Assembly (NCBI GenBank): GCA_964645045.1
Contig: CAZXYZ010000028.1
Coordinates: 38,432-102,431 of the forward strand
Source of the DNA: Anammoximicrobium sp964645045
GTDB taxonomy: Bacteria > Planctomycetota > Planctomycetia > Pirellulales > Pirellulaceae
DNA length: 64,000 nt
Reading direction: 5' to 3'
Position 1 is the stretch's first letter; each line of letters starts with the position of its first letter. This document shows, in pieces, positions 41,662-49,755 of this stretch. A program made the position numbers and the translations under genes. Under the pieces are notes generated by a model that did no database searches, had not been told where the DNA came from, and saw nothing but the letters and a program-made list of their open reading frames with translations.

Positions 41662-43848
41662 CTACCGCGTGCGGCACAGGCGGCGGAGCAGACCGTGCAG
41701 ATGGAAGCCGCCGCCGACGCCGTACATGCGCCGCACCGTGACCCCCGGGATCTGACGTCGGAAATTGGACAACGACCGTTCCACCTCCTCGACTAGGTTG
41801 TCCAAGTCCGGTTCCAACACGTCGTACATCTGGTACACGCGCCGGGCCCGGGCGGGTTGCCGTTTCAAGAGCTCGGCTTGCTCCCGGGTCAACTTGAAGG
41901 GGCGGACTAACTGCGCGGTGAACGTCTCGCCACCAACGCCAATACTGCGGAACCAGACGCAAGTCGGCGAACTGATGATCAGGTTCGTCATTTCGGCGCC
42001 CACGTCCAGCAGGGCCACAGCCTGAGACGAGGCCGCGGCTTCTTGCTCGCCGCCGAAAAACTCGTACACCGCCAGGTTGTGCAGCGCCAAGCACTCGCTC
42101 TGGATCACGTCCACCCGCAATCCCGTCTCCTCGCCCAGCTGGATCAGATTGCTCACTTGGAACTGCTTGACGGCCTGCATCGCAAGGCGTTGGGTGGTGG
42201 TCGGCGACGCACCATCGGGTCGAGGAAACAGGTGATAGCCCCAGGCCAAGTCGTTCAGGTTCATGGGGAACTGGTAGTCGGCTTCCCGCCGGATCGTATC
42301 CTCCAGTTTCTTTGGTTCGACCGGCGGAATCTCCAGGAACCGGCCCAACGTCAAGAGCCCGGCCACACTCAGGCAGATCCGCTCGCCTTCGACCTTGTTC
42401 TTAGCCGCGAACTGCAGGAGTGCTTCCTTCTGCATTTGACGCCGTTCGCCCTCGTCGGCCGCGGTCGTCAAGCTCCGTCGGTATTCAATCGTCTCGACCG
42501 CATCCAGCGTAACCACCGCCCGTTGCCGGTCGCAGGTCAGCCGGGCGGCCTTCAGGCTCGTGACGCCCAATTCCAGGCCCCAGGCCGCAACCGGCTTGGA
42601 CTTGAACCGCGGCAGTCTCCCCAGCAGGCCCGTCTCCCGCTGCGGCAGCAAGTTGATGGCGACCGCCGCCTGGTCCAGTCCTTGGAGAGCCAGCCCGCAG
42701 GCCACAAAATAACGGCCGGGCGACTTCCGCAGCACGGCCTCCACGGCCGCCGGACAAACGATCCGCTGCAGTCCGGCCAGGGCATGCACCGGGAAACCAT
42801 ACCGGTAATTGCGCTGCGCCGCCCAAGCCGGTGCGGCCAGCCGGCGATCCGGCGAGGGCTGCGTGACGCGGGTCCGCAACTCCTCGACCATCTGCTGAAC
42901 CTGCGGATCGTCCGGACTGAGCTTCAGCAGCCGTTCGGCCAGTCCCAGCAGCGGGGCATTGGCGACAGGACTCAGCTTCAGGTCTTCCAGCAGCCAGTCG
43001 AGTTCCCGGGCCCGGTCGCGGAGTTTCTCGACGTCCGCGTCGGCAACCGACGTCGGAATCTGCCCAACCAACTTCACCGCGGCCGCGTAGTCGCAGGCAG
43101 CCAGTTTCTTCTTGGCTGCGGCCACCAGCCGGTCCCGCAACTGGCCCGACAGGGCCAGCGCCATCTCGTGGCCTGGTTTCAGTTCCAACAACCGCTCGAT
43201 CTTGCCCGGCAGTTCGTGCAGGGCCTTGTCCCGCAGCGATTGCTGAATCCCGGCCGTCAACTCGCCGACTTCGTCCCGTTTCGACCGGGCCTCCGTCAGC
43301 ACGCGGATGGCTTTCTCGTCCCGCAGGGCCTCGGGAACCCGTTCCAGTGCCGTGGCCGCCTCGGCGTACCGCCGATGCTCCAGATGGCCTTGGGCTTCGC
43401 GCAGCGAGTTGACGGCAAACTGCTCCCAGCGTTCCTTTTCCGCGGTCAGTTCCTCGACCAGTGCTTCCGCCTGCCCGACGAATGACTGCAGCTTGGCGTC
43501 TTCGAGTCGCGTCAGTCCCTTGAGCCGCGAGATGGCCCGCTCGAAGTCGTGCTCCGCCTGCAGTTGCCGGGCCGCCTGCAATTGAGTCTCGCACTGCTGC
43601 CGCCGCTCGTTGATTAATCGCTCCAAGTCCGTCCCGCACTTGCCGCAGAACTTCTCGCCGTGCCGGTGCGGCGCAGCGCAGTCGGGACACGTCTCCCACA
43701 GCGACTGGCCGCAGCGGCCGCAGAAGGAGCGGGTCGAGGTGTTTTCCTGGCCGCAGTACCCGCAGATCAGGTCCTCGCCTAACGAGAACGCGAGACTGCT
43801 GTCGGCCACCCGCCTGCGGCGTTCTTCTCCCGCGACTGTTTCGGTCAT
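41662..43848 (-). CDS. double zinc-ribbon/helical-repeat/PilM-like fusion protein
   Basis: 728 aa. Residues 29-71 form two zinc ribbons (C29, C32, C43, C46; C54, C57, C68, C71). About 80-380 is a charged helical, TPR-like region (QLQAEHDFERAISRLKGLTR). From about 425 onward the protein matches the actin-like ATPase PilM of type IV pilus assembly: VAAWGLELGVTSLKAARLTC, KLEDTIRREADYQFPMNLND, AVALLDVGAEMTNLIISSPT, FRSIGVGGETFTAQLVRPFK, DNLVEEVERSLSNFRRQIPG. A normal PilM has about 350 residues and no zinc ribbon. The gene lies 4 bases after a DUF1573 gene, itself after a prepilin gene, so it likely serves a dedicated pilin system. Confidence 0.8.
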   Translation of the reverse strand: MTETVAGEERRRRVADSSLAFSLGEDLICGYCGQENTSTRSFCGRCGQSLWETCPDCAAPHRHGEKFCGKCGTDLERLINERRQQCETQLQAARQLQAEHDFERAISRLKGLTRLEDAKLQSFVGQAEALVEELTAEKERWEQFAVNSLREAQGHLEHRRYAEAATALERVPEALRDEKAIRVLTEARSKRDEVGELTAGIQQSLRDKALHELPGKIERLLELKPGHEMALALSGQLRDRLVAAAKKKLAACDYAAAVKLVGQIPTSVADADVEKLRDRARELDWLLEDLKLSPVANAPLLGLAERLLKLSPDDPQVQQMVEELRTRVTQPSPDRRLAAPAWAAQRNYRYGFPVHALAGLQRIVCPAAVEAVLRKSPGRYFVACGLALQGLDQAAVAINLLPQRETGLLGRLPRFKSKPVAAWGLELGVTSLKAARLTCDRQRAVVTLDAVETIEYRRSLTTAADEGERRQMQKEALLQFAAKNKVEGERICLSVAGLLTLGRFLEIPPVEPKKLEDTIRREADYQFPMNLNDLAWGYHLFPRPDGASPTTTQRLAMQAVKQFQVSNLIQLGEETGLRVDVIQSECLALHNLAVYEFFGGEQEAAASSQAVALLDVGAEMTNLIISSPTCVWFRSIGVGGETFTAQLVRPFKLTREQAELLKRQPARARRVYQMYDVLEPDLDNLVEEVERSLSNFRRQIPGVTVRRMYGVGGGFHLHGLLRRLCRTR

Positions 43849-43852
43849 GCAA

Positions 43853-45004
43853 TCACCGCCTGGGGGGCATCACGGCAAAGGCCAAACGCAGGGTCAGGTC
43901 GCGAATCCGGGGATGATCGAACGTCAGCTTCAAGTCGCCCAGTTGCGCCCCCCGATAGATGCACTGCGGGGCGTCCGCGGGAATCGTGAGGTCCAGGTGG
44001 TACAGGTGATCCTTGCCGTCCGTCCCGGCCGGCGTGAGCGCCGCCCGGAGAAACTCGGGCCGGAATTCCGCGCGGACCATTTCCAGCCGGGAATCCTCGT
44101 CGCGGACTTTCAACAGCACGCGATGCTGGTAAGCCTTGCCCGGGGGATGAATGCCCAGGTCGACGATGCCCGGCTCCTCGACCCCGACGCCGTACACGGC
44201 CAAACGCCGCAACACCCGGCCGGAAATCGGGAGCGCCAGGACCAGCGGCTCCGTGGTGCCACTCGCGGCCGCCTGGCTTTCGATCTGCACGACTCCTTGG
44301 AACGGGCCGCTGGGCATGTCCGCAGGCAGCGTCACGCTCACCAGGTAGCCGGACTTCGCATCGACGGAGGGCAGTGTTTCGGGGGCGGCGGCCGCCACCG
44401 TACAAACGGCGCCGGCGATGGAACAGCGCGCCTGGGGAGCTGGCAAGTCCGGCCAGACTTGCGAGTAGACCAACGCGGATACCGAGGCAGCCTGGCCGGG
44501 AGCCACGTCGGGAAACTGGAAACGGTCCGGCTGCACCCCGACCTGCACCCGCACGGTGCCTCGGACCATCAAGCGGAATTCGTAGTTGCTGCTGTCGTTC
44601 GTCGAAACGAGCACGCCTTCGGCATACTCCGGCTGATTCGCGCCCGTGGTCCAGGTGACGCGGACTTCGCTGGATTGACCGGGCGGTACGACCGGCCGCG
44701 CGATCTCGCCGCGAATGGTCGCGCACGAAGGCTCCCCCAGGGAAAGCTCCAAGGGCCCCTTGCCCTTGTTCTGAATCACGAACGTGTGCGTCGCCGTCGC
44801 CAAGGCGTCCATGACGCCGAAATGATGCTCGGTCGCCTCGGCCACCGCCTCCGGCCACGACTCCATGCGGGCGATGTTCCGTTCACGTTGGAGGTCCTCG
44901 CGGCGCGTGAGGTAATTGCTCGCGCCCAGCGCGAGAAAAGGACCCACGACGGCCAACAGCGGCAGGGAGTAAAGCAGAGCGTGTCTAACGGTTAGTTTTG
45001 GCAT
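43853..45004 (-). CDS. membrane-anchored DUF1573/ASH-type protein
   Basis: 383 aa. One N-terminal membrane helix (LLYSLPLLAVVGPFLALGAS) leads to an exported, all-beta body. Residues about 55-155 show the DUF1573/ASH pattern (THTFVIQNKGKGPLELSLGE, then C, VVPPGQSSEVRVTWTT and VLVSTNDSSNYEF). Two more immunoglobulin-like segments follow. DUF1573 proteins are abundant in Bacteroidota and Planctomycetota and have no proven role. It sits 5 bases after the prepilin gene and 4 bases before the PilM fusion, so the three are one operon and this may be a pilus-associated envelope protein. Confidence 0.78.
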   Translation of the reverse strand: MPKLTVRHALLYSLPLLAVVGPFLALGASNYLTRREDLQRERNIARMESWPEAVAEATEHHFGVMDALATATHTFVIQNKGKGPLELSLGEPSCATIRGEIARPVVPPGQSSEVRVTWTTGANQPEYAEGVLVSTNDSSNYEFRLMVRGTVRVQVGVQPDRFQFPDVAPGQAASVSALVYSQVWPDLPAPQARCSIAGAVCTVAAAAPETLPSVDAKSGYLVSVTLPADMPSGPFQGVVQIESQAAASGTTEPLVLALPISGRVLRRLAVYGVGVEEPGIVDLGIHPPGKAYQHRVLLKVRDEDSRLEMVRAEFRPEFLRAALTPAGTDGKDHLYHLDLTIPADAPQCIYRGAQLGDLKLTFDHPRIRDLTLRLAFAVMPPRR

Positions 45005-45009
45005 GGTTA

Positions 45010-46161
45010 CTAGGGTGCCGCCAAGCGGACGGCTTGCAGCGAATACAGACTCGTGACGTCATCCGTCGGTAACTCGACTGCCGTGGTGGCGGTAAAGCCG
45101 TTGTCCAGGTAGCCGTCCTTGTCCAGGTCGGTAAACGCCCGCACACTGCCATCGGCGAATAGGATGTTGCAGACGCCGCCATGCACGGGCTGAAAACCGC
45201 GGTAGTCTTGCAGCACATACCGATTCCACATCGCCCACCATCCGCCGGGGCCATTCCGCGCCAGAGGCGGATCATTGTACGGTGGGGCAAGCGGCTGCAG
45301 CCCCCCTGGGGTCACCGCCCCGACGACCGGACCGTTCGTGTAGGATTTGGCCAGCGGTTCGCCTGCGATGAAGCGTCCGAGCGGTTGGCTCAGCGACCTG
45401 ACGGGAGCCGCATCGGCGAGGAACGGAATCATGCTGCTCGAGACATTCGCCGTGTCCATGGTAGCCATGTTCAGCGGGCCCCGAGTCACATTTCGAGACT
45501 TGATTTCATCGGAGCACGCCGCGTCCTTCTTTTTCGGATTGCCGTCGTCGCCCAGGACCACATCGGATCGAACCAGGAACCAGCTGGCGATGTAGTTCGT
45601 GTTGTATTTCCGTTTCAGGATTTCGCTCTCGACAAGCGCCCGCCGGTCGCCTGCCGTGCCTTCGACAATCTTGCGGCAGGGATTGATCGCCTGCGTCCCA
45701 TCAGGCAGGGTCTGGGGGGGACTACCGGCATAATTAATCCCACACGCGGTTGCCGCTGGCGGGCCCCAATTCAGCAAATCATCAAAAGTCTCGCTGACGC
45801 GCGCCGGATTCGCGGCGCAAAGCATGTCTCCGACGGGAATCTCCAACTTGACCAAGTCCGCCACCCAGCTCACGTCCGTCACCGAACCGTCCTCTTTCCA
45901 ATCAAAAGCACCGGTGCAGAAGGTGTGGCGACCGTCACGCTGGGCGTGACCGACGATCGAAATGCCCAGCTGACGCAAATTGCTTTGACAAAACGCCTTC
46001 CGGGCCGAGTTGCGGGCCGCGCCGAGCGCCGGCAGGAGGATCGCGACCAATAAACTAACGATCGAGATCACGACCAGCAGTTCCACCAAGGTGAAGCCGC
46101 GCCGCCGATGGCAGCGATCCGACGGAGATCCGGTGATGGTTTCCGAAACCTGTGGATCCAC
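45010..46161 (-). CDS. DUF1559-type prepilin (H-X9-DG protein), second copy
   Basis: 383 aa. The prepilin leader ends RCHRRRG before FTLVELLVVISIVSLLVAIL, and the C-terminus carries HGGVCNILFADGSVRAF (H-X9-DG). The leader is longer than in the other copy (about 24 residues). I choose the GTG at 46161 because GGGAGGAG lies seven bases upstream and the leader then has normal size; a much longer frame back to 46491 has no such signal. It is the first gene of the prepilin-DUF1573-PilM operon. Confidence 0.85.
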   Translation of the reverse strand: MDPQVSETITGSPSDRCHRRRGFTLVELLVVISIVSLLVAILLPALGAARNSARKAFCQSNLRQLGISIVGHAQRDGRHTFCTGAFDWKEDGSVTDVSWVADLVKLEIPVGDMLCAANPARVSETFDDLLNWGPPAATACGINYAGSPPQTLPDGTQAINPCRKIVEGTAGDRRALVESEILKRKYNTNYIASWFLVRSDVVLGDDGNPKKKDAACSDEIKSRNVTRGPLNMATMDTANVSSSMIPFLADAAPVRSLSQPLGRFIAGEPLAKSYTNGPVVGAVTPGGLQPLAPPYNDPPLARNGPGGWWAMWNRYVLQDYRGFQPVHGGVCNILFADGSVRAFTDLDKDGYLDNGFTATTAVELPTDDVTSLYSLQAVRLAAP

Positions 46162-46543
46162 GGTGATGCTCCTCCCTTGAGTGTGTCTTACGTTGGGCGA
46201 CTTGGCCGATGTTGCGCGGACGGCAGTGCCCACGGGAACGACATGCCGACGGCGCAAGAGACGCGAACCGGGCCGACTCCAGCCGCCCATTGTGCCGCGT
46301 TGCGTTAAGAACAGATGAAGCACCGATGAGAATTGTGTTAGGGTTTGCATGAGGACTCGACGGAGCCGTGGTGGCGGAAGCCTGCTTGCCCCGCGGCTGC
46401 CGACCCATCGTGAACCTTCGGTTAATTGCGGCGAACGTGGCCTGCGTTTCGTTGACGCACGCAGGTTCGAGCATAAACTGACCGCGGCCAAGTCGCTGAC
46501 ACGACTCGTTCACCGTCCAGGCAAGCGGGCTGTCGATTTAGTC

Positions 46544-46635
46544 GTGGCGTAAGCTTCCAGCTTGCGAAATGGGCAACGGAAGCAAAATAGCAAACTGAAC
46601 ATAGGCAGGGTCGGCAAGCTGGAAGCTTACCCCAC
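46544..46635. repeat. 22-bp inverted repeat of the GTGGCGTAAGCTTCCAGC family
   Basis: The arms GTGGCGTAAGCTTCCAGCTT (46544-46565) and its near complement (46614-46635) pair with one mismatch around 48 bases. The same arm occurs in the element at 31868-31927. A third partial arm (GCAAGCTGGA) lies at about 46664. Confidence 0.85.
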
Positions 46636-46745
46636 GTGCCACCACCGAGTAAATCAACAGACCGCAAGCTGGACTGGGGTCGCAGAGGCGAAGCAAGACA
46701 GTAAGTAAGACCGGGACCAAGTTCTGTGCGCGGAACCAGGACCTG

Positions 46746-46832
46746 CTCGTTTAACCGCGACCCAGCGGGGAGCGCGTCTGCCGCCGCTGCCGTCTCCCTT
46801 TCACGCTCCCCGCTGGGTCGCGGTTAAACGAG
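46746..46832. repeat. perfect 29-bp inverted repeat
   Basis: The arms at 46746-46774 and 46804-46832 are exact complements. The arm starts CTCGTTTAACCGCGACCCAG. The outer CTCGTTTAAC is shared with the repeat at 24000. The 29-base spacer holds no feature. Confidence 0.9.
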
Positions 46833-46887
46833 TTCAAGACCACCACACAAACCGGCGTTCCTTGGGGTGATACCGGCACGGGGCAGC

Positions 46888-48267
46888 ATGACCAGATGGG
46901 TTGCAGCACAACGGAGGTTCTGGGGGCCGCTGCTGGGCGGCATGCTGGCCGTCTGCGCCGGCTGTGATCGCCCTCTAACCACCGGCGAAGAAGCTGTTCT
47001 GATGAGCAGGCAACTGGTGCCGCCGCCTCAAGCGGGCCGGCGCCCTGCCCAAGGTTCGTCCAACGAGTCCCGCGGCTGGCCCGGCATCTTCGGCCCCGAC
47101 CGGAATTGCGTGTCGCCGGAAACCGACGTGCTGACGGAGTGGCCCGAAGCGGGCCCGGCAGTCCAATGGTCGCGTCCCGTGGGCTTGGGCTACAGCGCCC
47201 CGGTCGTGCTCGATGGGGCGCTGGTGCTGTTCTACCGCGAGGGCGACGAAGAAGTGATCGAGGGGGCCGACGCGGAAACCGGACGGACACGCTGGACCTT
47301 CCGCTATCCCACCGCCTATCGCTGTCCCGTGAATTACTCGAGCGGTCCATACAGCACCCCCGTGCTGGACCGGGACCACGTCTACGCTTGGGGAGCAGAG
47401 GGCCAACTGCACTGCCTCGACCTGCACCGCGGCACGGAGTGCTGGTCCCGCTCGCTGAACGACGAGTACGACGTCGAGCCGGGGATGTTTCCCGTCGGTT
47501 CCAGCCCGCTGCTGGACGGTGATCGGCTGATCTTGAACGTGGGGGGGCGCGCATCCGCCGCCGGGATCGTCGCCTTGGACAAACGCACGGGCCAAACGCT
47601 ATGGACGGCGACCCGTGACGGCGCGAGTTGCGCCACGCCCCGGGTTGCCATGATTCACGGCCGCAGGATGGTGTTCGTCTGGACCTACGACAACCTCGTT
47701 GCGATGGATCCGGAATCCGGCCGCGTGGGGTGGCGAGTCGCCTTTCGAGCCAAACACCCCGACACGATCAACGCCACCTCGCCGGTGGTTTACGGCGACA
47801 TCGTGTTGGTGAGCGGGTACCAGGTCGGCAGCCTGTGCCTGCGTGTCCTGCCGGACGGAAGCTGCCAGGAACTGTGGCGAGGCAAGAAAGATGTCCTCGA
47901 CAGCCACTACAACAACCTGATCTGCCTGGACGGCTACGTCTACGGGTTCGGCACGATCGGTGGCGGGCTGCGATGCGTGGAATTGGAGACGGGCCGCCTG
48001 ATGTGGCGGTGGAAATCGCGTTTGCGCAACGCCGCTTCGATCGCCGTGGGCGATCAGCTGGTCCTGTTCGACGAGCGGGGCCGCCTGGGCTCGGTGCGGG
48101 TCGGCCCCGAGGGTTACGAAGCCGGTTCAGCGACCGCCCGCGGCCTGCTCTCCGGCCGGTGTTTTTCGGCGCCGGCGTTGTGCGATGGGTTGTTGTACAT
48201 CCGCAACGAAGAGGAGTTACGGTGCTTGGACTTGAGCAAGGCACAGCGGACGGTCGCCCCCATGTAG
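46888..48267 (+). CDS. PQQ-propeller-type lipoprotein
   Basis: 459 aa. A lipobox (AVCAGC, Cys 26) follows a hydrophobic stretch. After a linker, the body has beta-propeller repeats of the PQQ/WD40-like family: GRTRWTFRYPTAY, TECWSRSLNDEY, GQTLWTATRDG, GRVGWRVAFRAKH, GRLMWRWKSRL. Relatives are PQQ-like propellers and BamB-like proteins. No PQQ dehydrogenase active residues are recognised; many planctomycetal members bind sugars or act as scaffolds. The ATG at 46888 gives the lipoprotein signal; ribosome binding is weak (GGGG about 6 bases upstream). An in-frame GTG at 46867 is possible. Confidence 0.75.
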   Translation: MTRWVAAQRRFWGPLLGGMLAVCAGCDRPLTTGEEAVLMSRQLVPPPQAGRRPAQGSSNESRGWPGIFGPDRNCVSPETDVLTEWPEAGPAVQWSRPVGLGYSAPVVLDGALVLFYREGDEEVIEGADAETGRTRWTFRYPTAYRCPVNYSSGPYSTPVLDRDHVYAWGAEGQLHCLDLHRGTECWSRSLNDEYDVEPGMFPVGSSPLLDGDRLILNVGGRASAAGIVALDKRTGQTLWTATRDGASCATPRVAMIHGRRMVFVWTYDNLVAMDPESGRVGWRVAFRAKHPDTINATSPVVYGDIVLVSGYQVGSLCLRVLPDGSCQELWRGKKDVLDSHYNNLICLDGYVYGFGTIGGGLRCVELETGRLMWRWKSRLRNAASIAVGDQLVLFDERGRLGSVRVGPEGYEAGSATARGLLSGRCFSAPALCDGLLYIRNEEELRCLDLSKAQRTVAPM

Positions 48268-48270
48268 GCC

Positions 48271-48306
48271 CGTCTCTCCGAAACCGGCTTCCGCGTCGCG
48301 GAGAGG
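48271..48306. repeat. short palindrome of the TCTCTCCGA family
   Basis: Reads CGTCTCTCCGAAACCGGCTT and then CCGCGTCGCGGAGAGG. It matches the core of the repeat inside the gene at 50925-50983. It begins four bases after the propeller gene's stop codon. Confidence 0.7.
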
Positions 48307-48316
48307 GAACACGAAT

Positions 48317-48373
48317 GAACGCTAATCATCGCTGATCTGGAGATTAGTGTCGATTAGCGGAGATTAGTGTTCC
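48317..48373. repeat. ATTAGTGGAG repeat element, copy 2
   Basis: Begins GAACGCTAATC and ends GGAGATTAGTGTTCC, as in copy 1 at 41474-41553, but is shorter and more decayed. Confidence 0.8.
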
Positions 48374-48500
48374 GCTTCCCGCGCCCGCTGTTCTGCCGTC
48401 CCAAGATCGACGATCGTTTTGTCGGTGTTAACGGTCTGGAGGGCCAACCTGTGGCGTGCGCGCATGCTCCAGATGCCGTCGGAAGGCCCGGCGTGCCGCA

Positions 48501-49304
48501 TCACCGCAGCCCCGCCGATCGCAGCAACTCGTCCGCCCACTGGGCGTCGGGCGGCGACAGCGGCGGCTCCGGCTCGGCGCGGTAATCGAGCCGGGCGTCG
48601 TAGCGGCCGCGGGTATAGCAGAGCCCGATCAACTCCTGCAGATCGAGCGCCACGTCGCCATCCTGCGCTCGCAACGGCACCGCGATCCGCGGCAACGGTT
48701 CACGCAGCGGGCAGGGATAAGCGTACAAGACGTCGGGCTCGGTTGCCCGCCACACGCTGACCACATAGGGCGCCCGTTGGGACGGCCGGATCTGGTCCTG
48801 AGGGGCCAGCACCATGTAGTCACCGTCGCGGATCAAGTCGATCTCGACCACGTTGACGCCTCCGTCGCGGTAGGTCCGGCGCTTGCGGCGGTACGCCTGC
48901 CGCCGGTCCAGGTCGATCTTGTTCGTCGGGCTCAGCACTTCGATGGCCGTCACCACGCGTCCGCCGGCTTCGACAATCTGCACATGCCGCTGAGGATGCG
49001 TCTCCGGATCGACCAAGACCAGCGGCTCGGCCACCGCCAGTCCGGCGGTGGCGGTCGCCACACCGCCGGGCGCGTCCCAAGCCTCTGCAACATGCACATC
49101 CGGACACAACCGCCGTGTCCGCTCGGCCTCGTCATCGTCGACGGTCACCGCCTCCTCGACGCTGGCCCACAGGCCTTCGGGCAAATCGGCCTGCAACTGG
49201 TCACAGAGATACGTCATCAGACGCGTATGGACGTCCCGCCAATGCTGTTCCAGGTACGGATTCATCCCCGGAAACGGATTCTGTCGGTTCGCAAGTTGGA
49301 TCAT
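48501..49304 (-). CDS. DUF4058 family protein
   Basis: 267 aa. The N-terminal NPFPGMNPYLEQHWRDVHTR signature and the PDVHVAEAW, AIEVLSPTNK, RRTYRDGGVNVVEIDLIRDG stretches are typical of DUF4058. ExLSPxNK with VEIDLxR recalls the Uma2-type nuclease fold (E/D-x-K), so a PD-(D/E)XK-like fold is possible. The function is not known. The family is common in Planctomycetota and Cyanobacteria, often in many copies. I start at the ATG at 49304, just before the conserved motif. It faces away from the membrane protein gene. Confidence 0.8.
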   Translation of the reverse strand: MIQLANRQNPFPGMNPYLEQHWRDVHTRLMTYLCDQLQADLPEGLWASVEEAVTVDDDEAERTRRLCPDVHVAEAWDAPGGVATATAGLAVAEPLVLVDPETHPQRHVQIVEAGGRVVTAIEVLSPTNKIDLDRRQAYRRKRRTYRDGGVNVVEIDLIRDGDYMVLAPQDQIRPSQRAPYVVSVWRATEPDVLYAYPCPLREPLPRIAVPLRAQDGDVALDLQELIGLCYTRGRYDARLDYRAEPEPPLSPPDAQWADELLRSAGLR

Positions 49305-49755
49305 GCTTTCAGTGTACCGGCCCCGCCGCAGCGCAGCAAGCCGCACGCCGCAGCGCGTCGGGCCACGGTTTCCGCCGTGTCATCCGGCAACTCACGTCGC
49401 GGCGTCTCCGGATGGGGCCCGCAGGCTGCACTGGTGCGTCGTCAAGCGAAAATGCCGGGGTTGCAATGAGTAAGCGGCATGGCCTTAGCCGCGGGTGGCG
49501 ACCGGAACCGGCGGCTAGCGCCACCGTTGCCAAGGAGTCGTGAACGAAAAACCAAGGCCATGTGAAAACGGCGCGAAGATTCCGGGAAGTCAGGCTGATC
49601 GGCGTCTGTTGCGGGCCGCGCCGCCGTACAATCTGCGCGGGTTGGAACGAGTTCAAGAAAAGGCCGTTTCGGCAGAACGATGGAGGCAGAATCATGCCGA
49701 GACACCCTTTCAAGTTTCTGCCCCATCACTTCGCCGGTTTTTCCCCGCCGTCCGC
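49305..49755. other. intergenic region with a degenerate repeat
   Basis: About 450 bases. A copy of the GCCGGCGGCTAGCGCC family lies at 49470-49526 (GTAAGCGGCATGGCCTTAGC, then CCGGCGGCTAGCGCCA). It shares these parts with the large element at 53383-53650. The remainder shows no gene. Confidence 0.5.

Larger units (their letters stand above)
46162..46887. other. intergenic region with two palindromic repeats
   Basis: About 725 bases between divergent genes (prepilin, minus; PQQ lipoprotein, plus). Two inverted repeats (46544-46635 and 46746-46832) take up much of the right part. The left part should hold the prepilin promoter; no gene or RNA seen. Confidence 0.5.

Noticed and set aside
46162..46491. 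Extension of the second prepilin frame up to 46491
   Set aside because: It would place over 100 residues before the prepilin cleavage site; the GTG at 46161 has an excellent ribosome-binding site.
49540..49755. N-terminal extension of the 665-residue membrane protein
   Set aside because: The added 72 residues lack a signal or homology-like pattern and have no ribosome-binding site; membrane sequence starts after 49816.
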